Source: Actinomycetota bacterium (GTDB lineage: Bacteria > Actinomycetota > Thermoleophilia > Gaiellales > Gaiellaceae). From it: a DNA stretch of 16,470 bases. The notes under the pieces were generated by a model. The model did not search any database, was not told the DNA's origin, and was given only the letters and a program-made list of their open reading frames with translations. The DNA lies in contig JACCTQ010000049.1 in assembly GCA_013812265.1 (NCBI GenBank), positions 1-16,470 of the forward strand. Direction: 5' to 3'. Position numbers and translations under genes: made by a program. Positions 1 through 7,052 of this stretch are shown one piece after another (position 1 is the first letter of the stretch; every line of letters starts with the position of its first letter).

Positions 1-981
1 CCGTACCTCGTCCCCCTGGACGAGATCGTGCGCCGCTCGGAGGAAGCGTGGAGGCGTGGAGCGACCGAGGTGTGCCTTCAGGGTGGGATCCACCCCGGTT
101 TCACGGGCGAGTACTACCTCGCCGTCGTGCAAGCGATCAAGGCCACCCTTCCGGATCTTCACGTGCACGCCTTCTCGGCGCTCGAGATCTGGCAGGGCGC
201 CGCCACGCTCGGCCTGTCGCTCGGCCGCTATCTCGCGCTCCTCAGGGAAGCCGGCCTCGGCAGCCTGCCCGGTACGGCAGCCGAGGTGCTAGACGACGAC
301 GTGCGGCGCGTCATCTGCCCGGACAAGGTGACGACTGCGCAGTGGGTCAACGTCCACCGAGCTGCCCACACCGTCGGTCTGCGATCGAACGCCACGATCA
401 TGTTCGGGCACGTCGACGGACCTCCCAACTGGGCTCGGCACCTGGTGGCCATCCGTGAGCTCCAGCGGGAGACGGGCGGCCTGACCGAGTTCGTGCCCCT
501 CCCCTTCATCGCCATGGAGGCGCCGATCTCACTTCAGGGCAAAGCGCGCAGCGGACCGACCTTCGGCGAGACCCTGCTCATGCACGCCGTCGCCCGCTTG
601 GCGCTGCACCCCTGGATCGAGAACATCCAGGCCTCGTGGGTCAAGCTCGGCCCGGATGGGGCCCGGGCGGTGCTTCGTGCCGGCGTCAACGATCTGGGCG
701 GAACGCTGATGAACGAGTCCATTTCCAGATCGGCTGGAGCCGACCACGGGCAAGAGCTGCCGCCCGAGCGGATGGAGGCACTGATCCGTTCCTGCGGACG
801 CGCTCCGGCGCAGCGGACGACGCTCTACGGCACGCCCGCTCGCCGGCAGACCAGCGCGTCGTTCGGCGCTCCGCCTCTGAGCGAGCCGCTGAATCCCAAG
901 GTGAGTGAGGCCGGGCTCACCGCGCCACCGCGGCTGGTGCGGCCCGGGTACACGCCCGAGCGTGTCGAGACCGGGTCGTGA
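1..981 (+). CDS. cofH: F420 biosynthesis radical SAM enzyme, CofH or C-terminal half of FbiC (5' end missing)
   Basis: The reading frame is open from base 1, so the gene starts outside the window. The protein resembles CofH, the subunit of 7,8-didemethyl-8-hydroxy-5-deazariboflavin (FO) synthase that joins tyrosine to a flavin precursor in coenzyme F420 synthesis. Family-typical stretches are EVCLQGGIHP (about residues 24-33 of the visible part), HVHAFSALE, LRSNATIMFGHVD, FVPLPFI and IQASWVKLG. The radical SAM CxxxCxxC cluster motif would lie upstream, off the window. It therefore cannot be told whether this is a stand-alone CofH or the second half of an FbiC fusion, as many actinomycetes have. 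The last 45 or so residues are a Pro/Ser/Arg-rich tail. The TGA stop overlaps the GTG start of the next gene by 4 nt (978-981), which suggests co-transcription and translational coupling. Confidence 0.88.
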   Translation, partial: PYLVPLDEIVRRSEEAWRRGATEVCLQGGIHPGFTGEYYLAVVQAIKATLPDLHVHAFSALEIWQGAATLGLSLGRYLALLREAGLGSLPGTAAEVLDDDVRRVICPDKVTTAQWVNVHRAAHTVGLRSNATIMFGHVDGPPNWARHLVAIRELQRETGGLTEFVPLPFIAMEAPISLQGKARSGPTFGETLLMHAVARLALHPWIENIQASWVKLGPDGARAVLRAGVNDLGGTLMNESISRSAGADHGQELPPERMEALIRSCGRAPAQRTTLYGTPARRQTSASFGAPPLSEPLNPKVSEAGLTAPPRLVRPGYTPERVETGS

Positions 982-2093
982 CGCTGACGGCGCTGCTCGA
1001 GCAGCTGGTCGCGATCGATTCGATCAATCCCGACGTCGCCCCGGGCGGTGCGGGCGAAGGCGAGATCGCGCGTTTCGTGGCAGTCTGGCTCGAGCGAGCC
1101 GGGCTTCAGGTAGACGTCCGCGAGGTCGCTCCGGATCGTCCGAACGTGACGGCCGTTGCGCCCGGGACGGGCGGTGGCCGTTCGCTGCTCCTGAATGCAC
1201 ACATGGACACCGTGGGCGTGGCCGGGATGGAGCGACCGCACGATCCGCACGTCGAGGGCCGACGGCTGTACGGACGCGGCGCGTACGACATGAAAGGCGG
1301 GCTGGCGGCGATCATGCACGTCGGGGCGGCCGCCGCAGCCGGGCGCCTCGCCGGCGATGTGATCGTGGCGGCGGTCGTCGACGAGGAATATGCGAGCATC
1401 GGCACCGAGCGCCTCGTCGAGTGCACGCGCGCGGACGCCGCCGTCGTCACGGAGCCGACCGAGCTCCGCCTGTGCCTCGCGCACAAAGGCTTCGTAGCGC
1501 TCGAGCTCGAGACGATCGGGCGGGCGGCGCACGGTTCACGCCCGGATCTCGGCATCGACGCGATAGCCAAGATGGGACGCGTCCTCGTCGGTCTGGAGGA
1601 GCTCGACGGGACGCTCCGGGCCGGTGCCCGCCATGAGCTGCTCGGGACCGGATCGCTCCACGCGTCGATGATCGAGGGCGGACAGGAGTTCTCGAGCTAC
1701 CCGGCCAGGTGCCTGCTCTCGGCGGAGCGCCGGACGGTTCCGGGCGAGACGCCGGAACTCGTGGAGGCACAGGTACAGCGGGTGGTCGACCGCGCAGCCG
1801 AGCACGACGGGGATCTCCATGCCACCGTGAGCAGGGTCTTCTCGCGAGAGCCGCTCGAGATTCGCCGCGACGAGCCGATCGTGGAGACGCTTCGCCGGCA
1901 CGCGGGCGATCCGGAGGTTATCGGCGAGCCGTACTGGACGGACGCGGGCCTCCTTGCCGGCGCGGGCATCCCGACCGTCGTCTTCGGGCCGGGCGGAGAA
2001 GGAGCACATGCCGTCGTCGAGTGGGCCGATCTGGATCAGGTCGAGCGCTGCGCCGAGATTCTGCTCGCAACGGCTCGCGACTTCTGCGCGTAG
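978..2093 (+). CDS. M20-family zinc metallopeptidase/deacylase (ArgE/DapE/CPG2-like)
   Basis: A 371-residue protein with the full M20 metal site. HMDT gives H75 and D77, AYDMKGG gives the bridging D104, VDEEYAS gives the catalytic and metal-binding pair E136/E137, TEPTE gives E159, and GAHAVVE near the C-terminus gives H344. The AHGSRPD stretch (184-190) is the typical start of the lid/dimerisation domain. Length and layout fit ArgE/DapE/carboxypeptidase G2 amidohydrolases, which are soluble di-zinc enzymes cleaving N-acyl or peptide bonds. The exact substrate cannot be read from sequence. The facing gene is lysA, so a DapE-type role in making diaminopimelate is possible but not shown. The GTG start at 978 is supported by its 4-nt overlap with the cofH stop. 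It ends 8 nt before the lysA stop, so the two genes converge with no room for a terminator. Confidence 0.9.
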   Translation: MTLTALLEQLVAIDSINPDVAPGGAGEGEIARFVAVWLERAGLQVDVREVAPDRPNVTAVAPGTGGGRSLLLNAHMDTVGVAGMERPHDPHVEGRRLYGRGAYDMKGGLAAIMHVGAAAAAGRLAGDVIVAAVVDEEYASIGTERLVECTRADAAVVTEPTELRLCLAHKGFVALELETIGRAAHGSRPDLGIDAIAKMGRVLVGLEELDGTLRAGARHELLGTGSLHASMIEGGQEFSSYPARCLLSAERRTVPGETPELVEAQVQRVVDRAAEHDGDLHATVSRVFSREPLEIRRDEPIVETLRRHAGDPEVIGEPYWTDAGLLAGAGIPTVVFGPGGEGAHAVVEWADLDQVERCAEILLATARDFCA

Positions 2094-2101
2094 TCACAGA
2101 T

Positions 2102-3382
2102 CTACACTTCGTGGGCGAGGAGCTCGTCGAGCGTCTCGCGACGTCGGATCATCCGCGCCTCGCCCCCGGCGACGAGGACCACGGCCGGCCGGTTGACTCC
2201 GTTGTAGCTCGATCCCATGGCGAGCGTGTAAGCGCCCGTCGCCGGCACGGCCAGGACGTCGCCACGACGCGGCTCGGGCAGCGCGACCCGCTCGATCAAC
2301 ACGTCGCCCGACTCGCAGTGCTTGCCGCACACCGTGTAGTAACCGGCTGCCTCCTCCTGCGCCCGGTTTGCCAGCAGCGCCGTGTAGCGGGCGCCGTAGA
2401 GCTGAGGACGCGGATTGTCCGACATGCCGCCATCGATCGCCACGTACGTGCGTGTCTCGCTCGCACTCTTCACAACCCCGACCCGATAAAGCGTCATGCC
2501 CGCGTCGCCGACCAGAGAGCGGCCCGGCTCGAGGACGATCCGCGGCAGCGGAAGCCCGTGGAGGTTCCACGCCCGCTCAACTCCGCCGAGCAGCGACGCG
2601 ACGAAATGCCGGATCGTGGGCGCCGCTTCGTCCTCGACGTAGCGGATGCCGAGCCCCCCGCCGAGGTTGAGGACGTCCGGTGTCCAGTCGAGCCGCTCGC
2701 GTGTCCCAGCCGCGAAGCCTGCAAGCCAGTCGACGGCCATCGCGACAGCTCCCGTCTCGAGCAGTTGCGAGCCGATGTGCACGTGCAGGCCGAGAACGTC
2801 GAGGCCCGCCCGCCGCGCGGACGCGATTGCTGCGAGCGCCTGCTCGGGGGGGAGACCGAACTTGGACCCGTGATGAGCCGTCCTGATCGCATGGTGGGTG
2901 TCGGCGTCGATCCCGGGTGTCAGGCGGATCAGCACGCGCCGCACACCCGCGGAGGCCGCTCGCGCCACCTCGTCGAGCGCATCGAGGACGACGAACGCAG
3001 CTTCGGCGTCCGCGGCCGCCCGCAGCTCCTCGTCGCTCTTGTTGTTCCCGTGCACGACGAGCCGCTCGGGGGGAACGCCGGCCCGGCGCGCATACTCGAG
3101 CTCTCCCAGCGTGGAGACGTCGGCCCCGAGACCCAACGAGGCGAACAGCCGGAGCAGCGCGACGTTGGGAAAGGCCTTGACGCCGTAGACGACGAGCGCG
3201 TCAGGTGCTGCACGGTGGTAGGCCCCGGCGCGCGCTCGGAGGGTTTGTTCGCACAGGACGAGAAGCGGCGTACCGAAGTCCTCAGCGAGCGCGGCGGCGG
3301 GTATGTCGCCGACGGTCAGCATACCGCCCGTGACGCGAGCGCTGTCGGGAAAGATCGGAAGCCGCGAGGGAATCTCTGACAC
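2102..3382 (-). CDS. lysA: Diaminopimelate decarboxylase
   Basis: A 426-residue fold-type III PLP enzyme that decarboxylates meso-diaminopimelate to L-lysine, the last step of lysine synthesis. Visible marks are the PLP lysine K69 in VVYGVKAF, HIGSQ (202-206), the glycine-rich phosphate-binding GGGLG (241-245), EPGR (285-288), the active-site cysteine C356 in GKHCESGD, and GAYTLAMGSSYN with Y385 near the C-terminus. The length is normal for the family. The GTG start at 3382 is supported by a good ribosome binding site, AGGGGAG, about 4 nt upstream on the minus strand. The gene faces the M20 peptidase at its 3' end and is divergent from the unknown gene at 3394, with only 11 nt between the two start codons. 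Its promoter must therefore lie inside or beyond the start of the neighbouring gene. Confidence 0.96.
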   Translation of the reverse strand: MSEIPSRLPIFPDSARVTGGMLTVGDIPAAALAEDFGTPLLVLCEQTLRARAGAYHRAAPDALVVYGVKAFPNVALLRLFASLGLGADVSTLGELEYARRAGVPPERLVVHGNNKSDEELRAAADAEAAFVVLDALDEVARAASAGVRRVLIRLTPGIDADTHHAIRTAHHGSKFGLPPEQALAAIASARRAGLDVLGLHVHIGSQLLETGAVAMAVDWLAGFAAGTRERLDWTPDVLNLGGGLGIRYVEDEAAPTIRHFVASLLGGVERAWNLHGLPLPRIVLEPGRSLVGDAGMTLYRVGVVKSASETRTYVAIDGGMSDNPRPQLYGARYTALLANRAQEEAAGYYTVCGKHCESGDVLIERVALPEPRRGDVLAVPATGAYTLAMGSSYNGVNRPAVVLVAGGEARMIRRRETLDELLAHEV

Positions 3383-3393
3383 GATGCTCCCCT

Positions 3394-4248
3394 GTGGGGC
3401 GCCGGAGGCGGGGACTGTACATCGCGACGCTGCCCGAGCGCGCGGTCAGGGGGGCGATCGCAGTGGTCGGCGGGGCGGTTCACGAGACCGCGCAACTGCT
3501 GCTGCCCCGGCTCGTCCGTCGCTCGCGCTTCTACGAGGCTACTGCCAAGAACCTCCTGCGCGTGGCCATCGAGCTCGTGGGCGATGTGCAGGGGTCAACC
3601 ACCCGCGACCCGACCACCGGGGCGAGAGAGTTAGCGCTCCGCAAGGGTGCGGGCAACATCGTCGAGCTCGGGTCGATCGCGGCGTTCGGCTTCTCGCCAC
3701 TCTGGCTGCTTGCCGGAGCGAGCGACATTCTCCGCGGCTCGCGCGTCTACCTCGACGCGCTCGTGGACGAGCTCAAGCGTGCGGATCTGCTCGCGCCCGA
3801 GGTGGACGTCGAATCCGTCGACGATCTCCTCGGCGTGCTCGAGCGGGGCACCGGATCCACGGCCAGGCTGATCGATATTCCACCGGTCGAGCTACGGGAG
3901 CTCCGCCGCTCGCTCGTCGAGCTCCGCTCGGAAACGGAGTCGCTGCCCTCTCCCGAAGAGCTCTCGTCGCTCTTCCATGCTCTGCGCCGAGCGGCAGAGG
4001 CGGAAGAGCGACCCCTCCTCGAGGTATCTTCCGGCGTCGGCCTCGCCTTCCTTACGTCAGCCAAGCGTGTCTCTCGTAAGCATCTGCTCGTGCCGTATCG
4101 CGAAGATTGGCAGCCGGTCGGCGCCGAAGGCTTCGGCGCTTACGCGCGGCGGGTGTCGCGGCCCTACCGCGACGCTGTCGTAGCGCACTTCGACGGAAGC
4201 AAGCGGACCTATACCGAGCGGCTGCTCCGCAGGTTCGGTGGCGCCTAG
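3394..4248 (+). CDS. Unrecognised protein with one hydrophobic segment, 284 aa
   Basis: I do not recognise this family with confidence. The N-terminus is basic (MGRRRRG) and is followed by two amphipathic or hydrophobic stretches at about 17-38 and 50-64. One clearer hydrophobic segment lies at about 88-110 (SIAAFGFSPLWLLAGAS) and could touch or cross a membrane. Residues 115-210 are rich in Leu, Glu and Arg and look helical, with a Glu/Ser-rich part at 165-205. The C-terminal 60 residues are polar and basic, with several Tyr and Arg. No catalytic motif or Cys/His cluster is visible. The GTG at 3394 has no Shine-Dalgarno. An internal GTG at 3463 has AGGGGGG 8 nt before it and would give a protein 23 residues shorter. 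The gene is divergent from lysA and about 140 nt upstream of the leuS promoter. GC-rich codon use matches its neighbours. Confidence 0.7.
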   Translation: MGRRRRGLYIATLPERAVRGAIAVVGGAVHETAQLLLPRLVRRSRFYEATAKNLLRVAIELVGDVQGSTTRDPTTGARELALRKGAGNIVELGSIAAFGFSPLWLLAGASDILRGSRVYLDALVDELKRADLLAPEVDVESVDDLLGVLERGTGSTARLIDIPPVELRELRRSLVELRSETESLPSPEELSSLFHALRRAAEAEERPLLEVSSGVGLAFLTSAKRVSRKHLLVPYREDWQPVGAEGFGAYARRVSRPYRDAVVAHFDGSKRTYTERLLRRFGGA

Positions 4249-4308
4249 GTGACCCCGCAGTTCTCACACCCCAGATCGTCCCGCAGAAATCGCAGCTCGT
4301 AGTGCGGA

Positions 4309-4337
4309 GCAGGGCCGAAGTTCTCTCCCTGCCTTTG
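4309..4337 (+). terminator. Weak hairpin downstream of the unknown gene
   Basis: GCAGGG (4309-4314) pairs with CCCTGC (4327-4332) around a 12-nt loop and is followed by CTTTG. It lies 61 nt after the stop of the unknown gene and before the leuS promoter. It could end that gene's transcript, but the T-tract is poor. It could equally be part of a longer leuS leader if transcription starts further upstream. Confidence 0.25.
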
Positions 4338-4386
4338 TGCCCTCTCGCAGCGCTGAACGAAACGTACCCTGTAAGCGAAGCGTGGT

Positions 4387-4415
4387 TTGAAAGGAGTTCC
4401 GACAGGTGGTACAGT
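4387..4415 (+). promoter_or_regulatory. leuS promoter (-35 TTGAAA, 17 bp, -10 TACAGT)
   Basis: TTGAAA at 4387-4392 and TACAGT at 4410-4415 are separated by exactly 17 bp, a good match to the housekeeping sigma consensus. Transcription would start near 4421-4424, right at the GTG/ATG of the leader ORF, so the transcript would be leaderless or nearly so. The end of this promoter overlaps a GGTGGTAC stretch that also resembles part of a T-box. Confidence 0.6.
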
Positions 4416-4423
4416 GCGGGGTG

Positions 4424-4444
4424 ATGAAGCAGCTTCTCGAGTAG
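4424..4444 (+). CDS. leuS leader peptide with tandem leucine codons (MKQLLE)
   Basis: ATG AAG CAG CTT CTC GAG TAG, or one codon longer from the in-frame GTG at 4421. The two adjacent leucine codons sit just upstream of a terminator and the leucyl-tRNA synthetase gene, which is the arrangement expected of ribosome-mediated attenuation: slow decoding of Leu codons would report low charged tRNA-Leu. The -10 TACAGT ends 8 nt before the ATG, so it would be translated as a leaderless ORF, much like comEA, holA and murJ in this window. There is no clear Shine-Dalgarno, only a GGGG run. The Leu codons lie inside one of two GCAGCTTC repeats that can pair with GGAAGC at 4449-4454. The ORF is very short, so chance cannot be excluded without comparison to relatives. 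Confidence 0.5.
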   Translation: MKQLLE

Positions 4445-4448
4445 TGCA

Positions 4449-4480
4449 GGAAGCGAACGCGGCCACGCCGCGCAGCTTCC
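4449..4480 (+). promoter_or_regulatory. Internal hairpin of the leuS leader
   Basis: GGAAGC (4449-4454) pairs with GCTTCC (4475-4480), enclosing a second stem GCGGC (4459-4463) with GCCGC (4467-4471). It begins 5 nt after the leader-peptide stop codon, so a ribosome paused at that stop would cover the 5' arm, while one paused at the Leu codons would leave it free. The same GGAAGC can pair instead with GCTTCT at 4432-4437, over the Leu codons. Confidence 0.55.
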
Positions 4481-4483
4481 CGT

Positions 4484-4508
4484 AGCCTCTCATTCGAGAG
4501 GCTTTTTT
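4484..4508 (+). terminator. Intrinsic terminator/attenuator in the leuS leader
   Basis: A perfect 8-bp stem, AGCCTCTC (4484-4491) with GAGAGGCT (4496-4503), has a 4-nt ATTC loop and is followed by six T residues (4503-4508). It ends 18 nt before the leuS ATG and downstream of the leuS promoter. It cannot simply be the end of the previous gene, because leuS transcripts must pass through it. This position is the main evidence for attenuation control. Confidence 0.85.
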
Positions 4509-4526
4509 GTTTCTTGGAGGACCGCA

Positions 4527-6980
4527 ATGGAGCAGTACGACCCACGGGCGATAGAAAGCAAGTGGCAGGCCGTCTGGGACGATGAGCGTGCGTTTTCCGT
4601 TCCGGATTCCACTGAGGATCTCGCCTCGGAAGGCAAGACGTACGTGCTCGAGATGCTTCCGTATCCATCCGGTCAGCTGCACATGGGGCACGTTCGCAAC
4701 TACATGCTCGGCGAGGTCGTGGCGCACTTCCGCCGCCGACACGGCTACCGTGTTCTTCGGCCGATGGGCTTCGACTCGTTCGGCCTGCCCGCCGAGAACG
4801 CGGCCATTCGGGAAGGTGGCCATCCCCGCGACGTCACCCCCCGCAACATTGCGGGCATGCGTCGGCAGATGACGCGTCTGGGTTGGGCGATCGATTGGGA
4901 TCGCACGCTCTCGACGCACGACCCGGAGTATTACCGCTGGACGCAGTGGCTCTTCCTGAAGTTCTACGAGCAGGGACTCGTCTATCGCAAAGAGGTTCCC
5001 GTCAAATGGTGTCCCAACGATCAGACCGTGCTCGCGAATGAGCAGGTGATCGACGGACACTGCGAGCGCTGTGGCGCCGAGGTCGAGGCGAAGAGCCTGG
5101 AGCAGTGGCTCTTTCGCATAACGGCCTACGCCGATCGGCTGCTCGACGAGATGGACCTCCTCGAGTCGTGGCCCGAGCGGGTGCTCACGATGCAGCGTAA
5201 TTGGATCGGCCGCTCGCAAGGGGCTGAGGTGCTGTTCCGCGTCGACGGTCTGGACGTCGACATTCCCGTCTTCACTACGCGGCCGGACACGTTGTTCGGC
5301 GCCACCTTCTTCGTCCTCGCCCCGGAGCATCCGCTTGTCGAGCGACTAGTGGACGGAACTCCTCACGAGCGCGAGGTCCGCGCGTACGTTCGCCGTACCG
5401 GCGCTCGCTCTGCGGTCGAGCGGGAGACGAAGGAGAAAGACGGGGTCTTCACGGGAAGATTCGTCGTCAACCCTGTGAACGAGGCACGGATTCCGGTCTG
5501 GGTATCGGACTACGTTCTGATGGAGTACGGGACGGGTGCGATCATGGCGGTTCCGGCGCACGACGAGCGCGACTTTGCATTCGCCGAGCGCTACTCGCTG
5601 GCGGTGAAGCCGGTTGTCGTCCCGGCCGGTGATGACGCCGACGCCGAACACGACGGCGCCTTCGTTGCGCACTCGGACGACGAGGTGGTCGTCAACTCGG
5701 CGCAGTTCTCGGGGCTCTCGGCGCCAGAGGCGAAGCGCGCGATCGTAGAGTGGCTGGAGGGCCGGGGGAGTGCTCGCTTCGCGACCGGATATCGGCTGCG
5801 CGACTGGCTGCTGTCCCGGCAGCGCTACTGGGGCACGCCGATACCGATCGTGCACTGCGAGCGGTGCGGAATCGTCCCATTGCCCGAAGACCAGCTGCCG
5901 GTCCTCCTTCCCGACGTGGACGACTACCTGCCGAAGGGGCGCTCGCCGCTGGCTGCTGCGGAGCATTGGGTGCGCACCGAATGCCCCTCCTGCGGCGGTG
6001 AGGCGCGGCGCGAGACGGACACGATGGACACCTTCGTCGACTCGTCGTGGTACTTCCTCCGCTACACCGACCCGAACAACCGCGCCGCCGCGTTCGACCG
6101 CAGGATCGTCGATTACTGGCTTCCGGTGAACCAGTACATCGGCGGAGTCGAGCACGCGATCCTGCATCTCCTGTACTCGCGCTTCTTCACGAAGGTTCTG
6201 AACGACATGGGAATGGTGGGGTTCCGGGAGCCTTTCGCCCGGCTGTTCACGCAAGGGATGGTCTATTACCGCGGCGCGAAGATGTCGAAATCCAAGGGAA
6301 ATGTCGTGGATCCGACGGAGTACGTGGAGCGTCACGGAGCCGACGCCGTGCGCCTCTATCTTCCGTTTCTCGGGCCGGTCGACCAGGACGCCGAATGGCA
6401 GGACACGGGCTTCGACGGAATGGTTCGTTTCCTCCGCAAGCTGTGGCGGGTGGTCATCGACCAGGCGGACCGCGAGCCGAGTGACGGGGCAGCAGGACAA
6501 GCGCCTGCGAGTGCGCTTCACCGCAAGGCGCATCGCACGATCGCCAAGGTAACCGACGACATTGGCCGGCGTTTCGCGATGAACACCCCCATCGCGTCGG
6601 TCATGGAACTCGTCAACGACCTCGCGCGGGCGCCCGATGATCGTTCCGCGCGCTTCGCCGCGGAAACCGCGGTTAGCCTGATCCAGCCGTATGCCCCCCA
6701 TGTCGCCGAGGAGCTGTGGCAGCGCCTGGGCTACGAGCGGCTCTGGGAACACCCATGGCCGAAGGCCGACCCCGCGCTCCTCGTCGAGGAGCGCTTCGAG
6801 CTCGTGGTGCAGGTAAACGGGAAGGTGCGGGATCGGATCGAGATCACGGGCGACCTCACCGAGGACGAGCTGGTCGACCGGGCGAAACAGTCCCCGCGGG
6901 TGCAGGCTCAGCTCGACGGGAAGCACGTTCGACGCGCAGTCGTCGTGCCTCGCAAGCTGGTCAACCTCGTGATCGGTTAA
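4527..6980 (+). CDS. leuS: Leucyl-tRNA synthetase
   Basis: An 817-residue class Ia synthetase that charges tRNA-Leu, complete and of normal bacterial length. The HIGH motif is HMGH (52-55) and the KMSKS loop is exact (585-589). Between them lie the WCPNDQTVLANEQV stretch with Cys pairs of a zinc-type insertion, the CP1 editing domain with the threonine-rich TTRPDTLFGATF and the AVPAHDERDF segment that supplies the editing aspartate, and a second CERCG/CPSCG pair. The anticodon-binding and C-terminal domains follow, ending LVVQVNGKVRDR...RKLVNLVIG. The ATG at 4527 is fixed by GGAGG at 4516-4520, 6 nt upstream. The preceding leader carries a promoter, a Leu-rich mini-ORF and a terminator, so expression probably rises when charged tRNA-Leu is scarce (inference). 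The gene appears monocistronic. Confidence 0.98.
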   Translation: MEQYDPRAIESKWQAVWDDERAFSVPDSTEDLASEGKTYVLEMLPYPSGQLHMGHVRNYMLGEVVAHFRRRHGYRVLRPMGFDSFGLPAENAAIREGGHPRDVTPRNIAGMRRQMTRLGWAIDWDRTLSTHDPEYYRWTQWLFLKFYEQGLVYRKEVPVKWCPNDQTVLANEQVIDGHCERCGAEVEAKSLEQWLFRITAYADRLLDEMDLLESWPERVLTMQRNWIGRSQGAEVLFRVDGLDVDIPVFTTRPDTLFGATFFVLAPEHPLVERLVDGTPHEREVRAYVRRTGARSAVERETKEKDGVFTGRFVVNPVNEARIPVWVSDYVLMEYGTGAIMAVPAHDERDFAFAERYSLAVKPVVVPAGDDADAEHDGAFVAHSDDEVVVNSAQFSGLSAPEAKRAIVEWLEGRGSARFATGYRLRDWLLSRQRYWGTPIPIVHCERCGIVPLPEDQLPVLLPDVDDYLPKGRSPLAAAEHWVRTECPSCGGEARRETDTMDTFVDSSWYFLRYTDPNNRAAAFDRRIVDYWLPVNQYIGGVEHAILHLLYSRFFTKVLNDMGMVGFREPFARLFTQGMVYYRGAKMSKSKGNVVDPTEYVERHGADAVRLYLPFLGPVDQDAEWQDTGFDGMVRFLRKLWRVVIDQADREPSDGAAGQAPASALHRKAHRTIAKVTDDIGRRFAMNTPIASVMELVNDLARAPDDRSARFAAETAVSLIQPYAPHVAEELWQRLGYERLWEHPWPKADPALLVEERFELVVQVNGKVRDRIEITGDLTEDELVDRAKQSPRVQAQLDGKHVRRAVVVPRKLVNLVIG

Positions 6981-6986
6981 CGCCGG

Positions 6987-7021
6987 GCCGCCGGCGCGGC
7001 GGAGAGGCGGCACGCTTTTTT
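6987..7021 (+). terminator. Likely terminator of leuS
   Basis: GCCGCC (6987-6992) pairs with GGCGGC (7006-7011), followed 4 nt later by six T residues (7016-7021). Other GC-rich pairings in the same stretch, such as CGCCGG (6981-6986) with CCGGCG (6991-6996), compete. It lies just after the leuS stop and before the comEA promoter. The stem is not flush with the T-run, which lowers confidence. Confidence 0.5.
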
Positions 7022-7052
7022 CACACTCTTGTTGCACCTCTGTGGGTTCATA

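Larger units (their letters stand above)
4401..4491 (+). promoter_or_regulatory. Possible T-box-like antiterminator of leuS (alternative reading)
   Basis: GACAGG (4401-4406) can pair with CCTCTC (4486-4491) at five of six positions, and TGCGGG (4415-4420) with CCCGTA (4479-4484) including one G-U. This leaves TGGTACAG bulged. In T-box leaders such a bulge begins TGGN and pairs with the NCCA end of uncharged tRNA. TGGT would fit ACCA, and bacterial tRNA-Leu normally has A73. The fold takes the 5' arm of the terminator at 4484, so the two are mutually exclusive. Against it, the full T-box consensus is not present, no Stem I or specifier loop was recognised upstream, and transcription would have to start before 4401. 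Confidence 0.25.

Noticed and set aside
2094..2101. A terminator between the M20 peptidase and lysA.
   Set aside because: Only 8 nt separate the stops and no hairpin with a T-run is visible on either strand.
1709..3379. A 556-codon plus-strand frame across lysA.
   Set aside because: It is the antisense shadow of lysA plus an out-of-frame part of the M20 gene. Its Arg/Gly-rich composition has no domain.
4245..4380. The end of a minus-strand frame reading LGCENCGVT, suggesting a small zinc-ribbon protein.
   Set aside because: Only one CxxC pair, no start codon with a ribosome binding site nearby, and the frame continues across the leuS leader and gene as a shadow.
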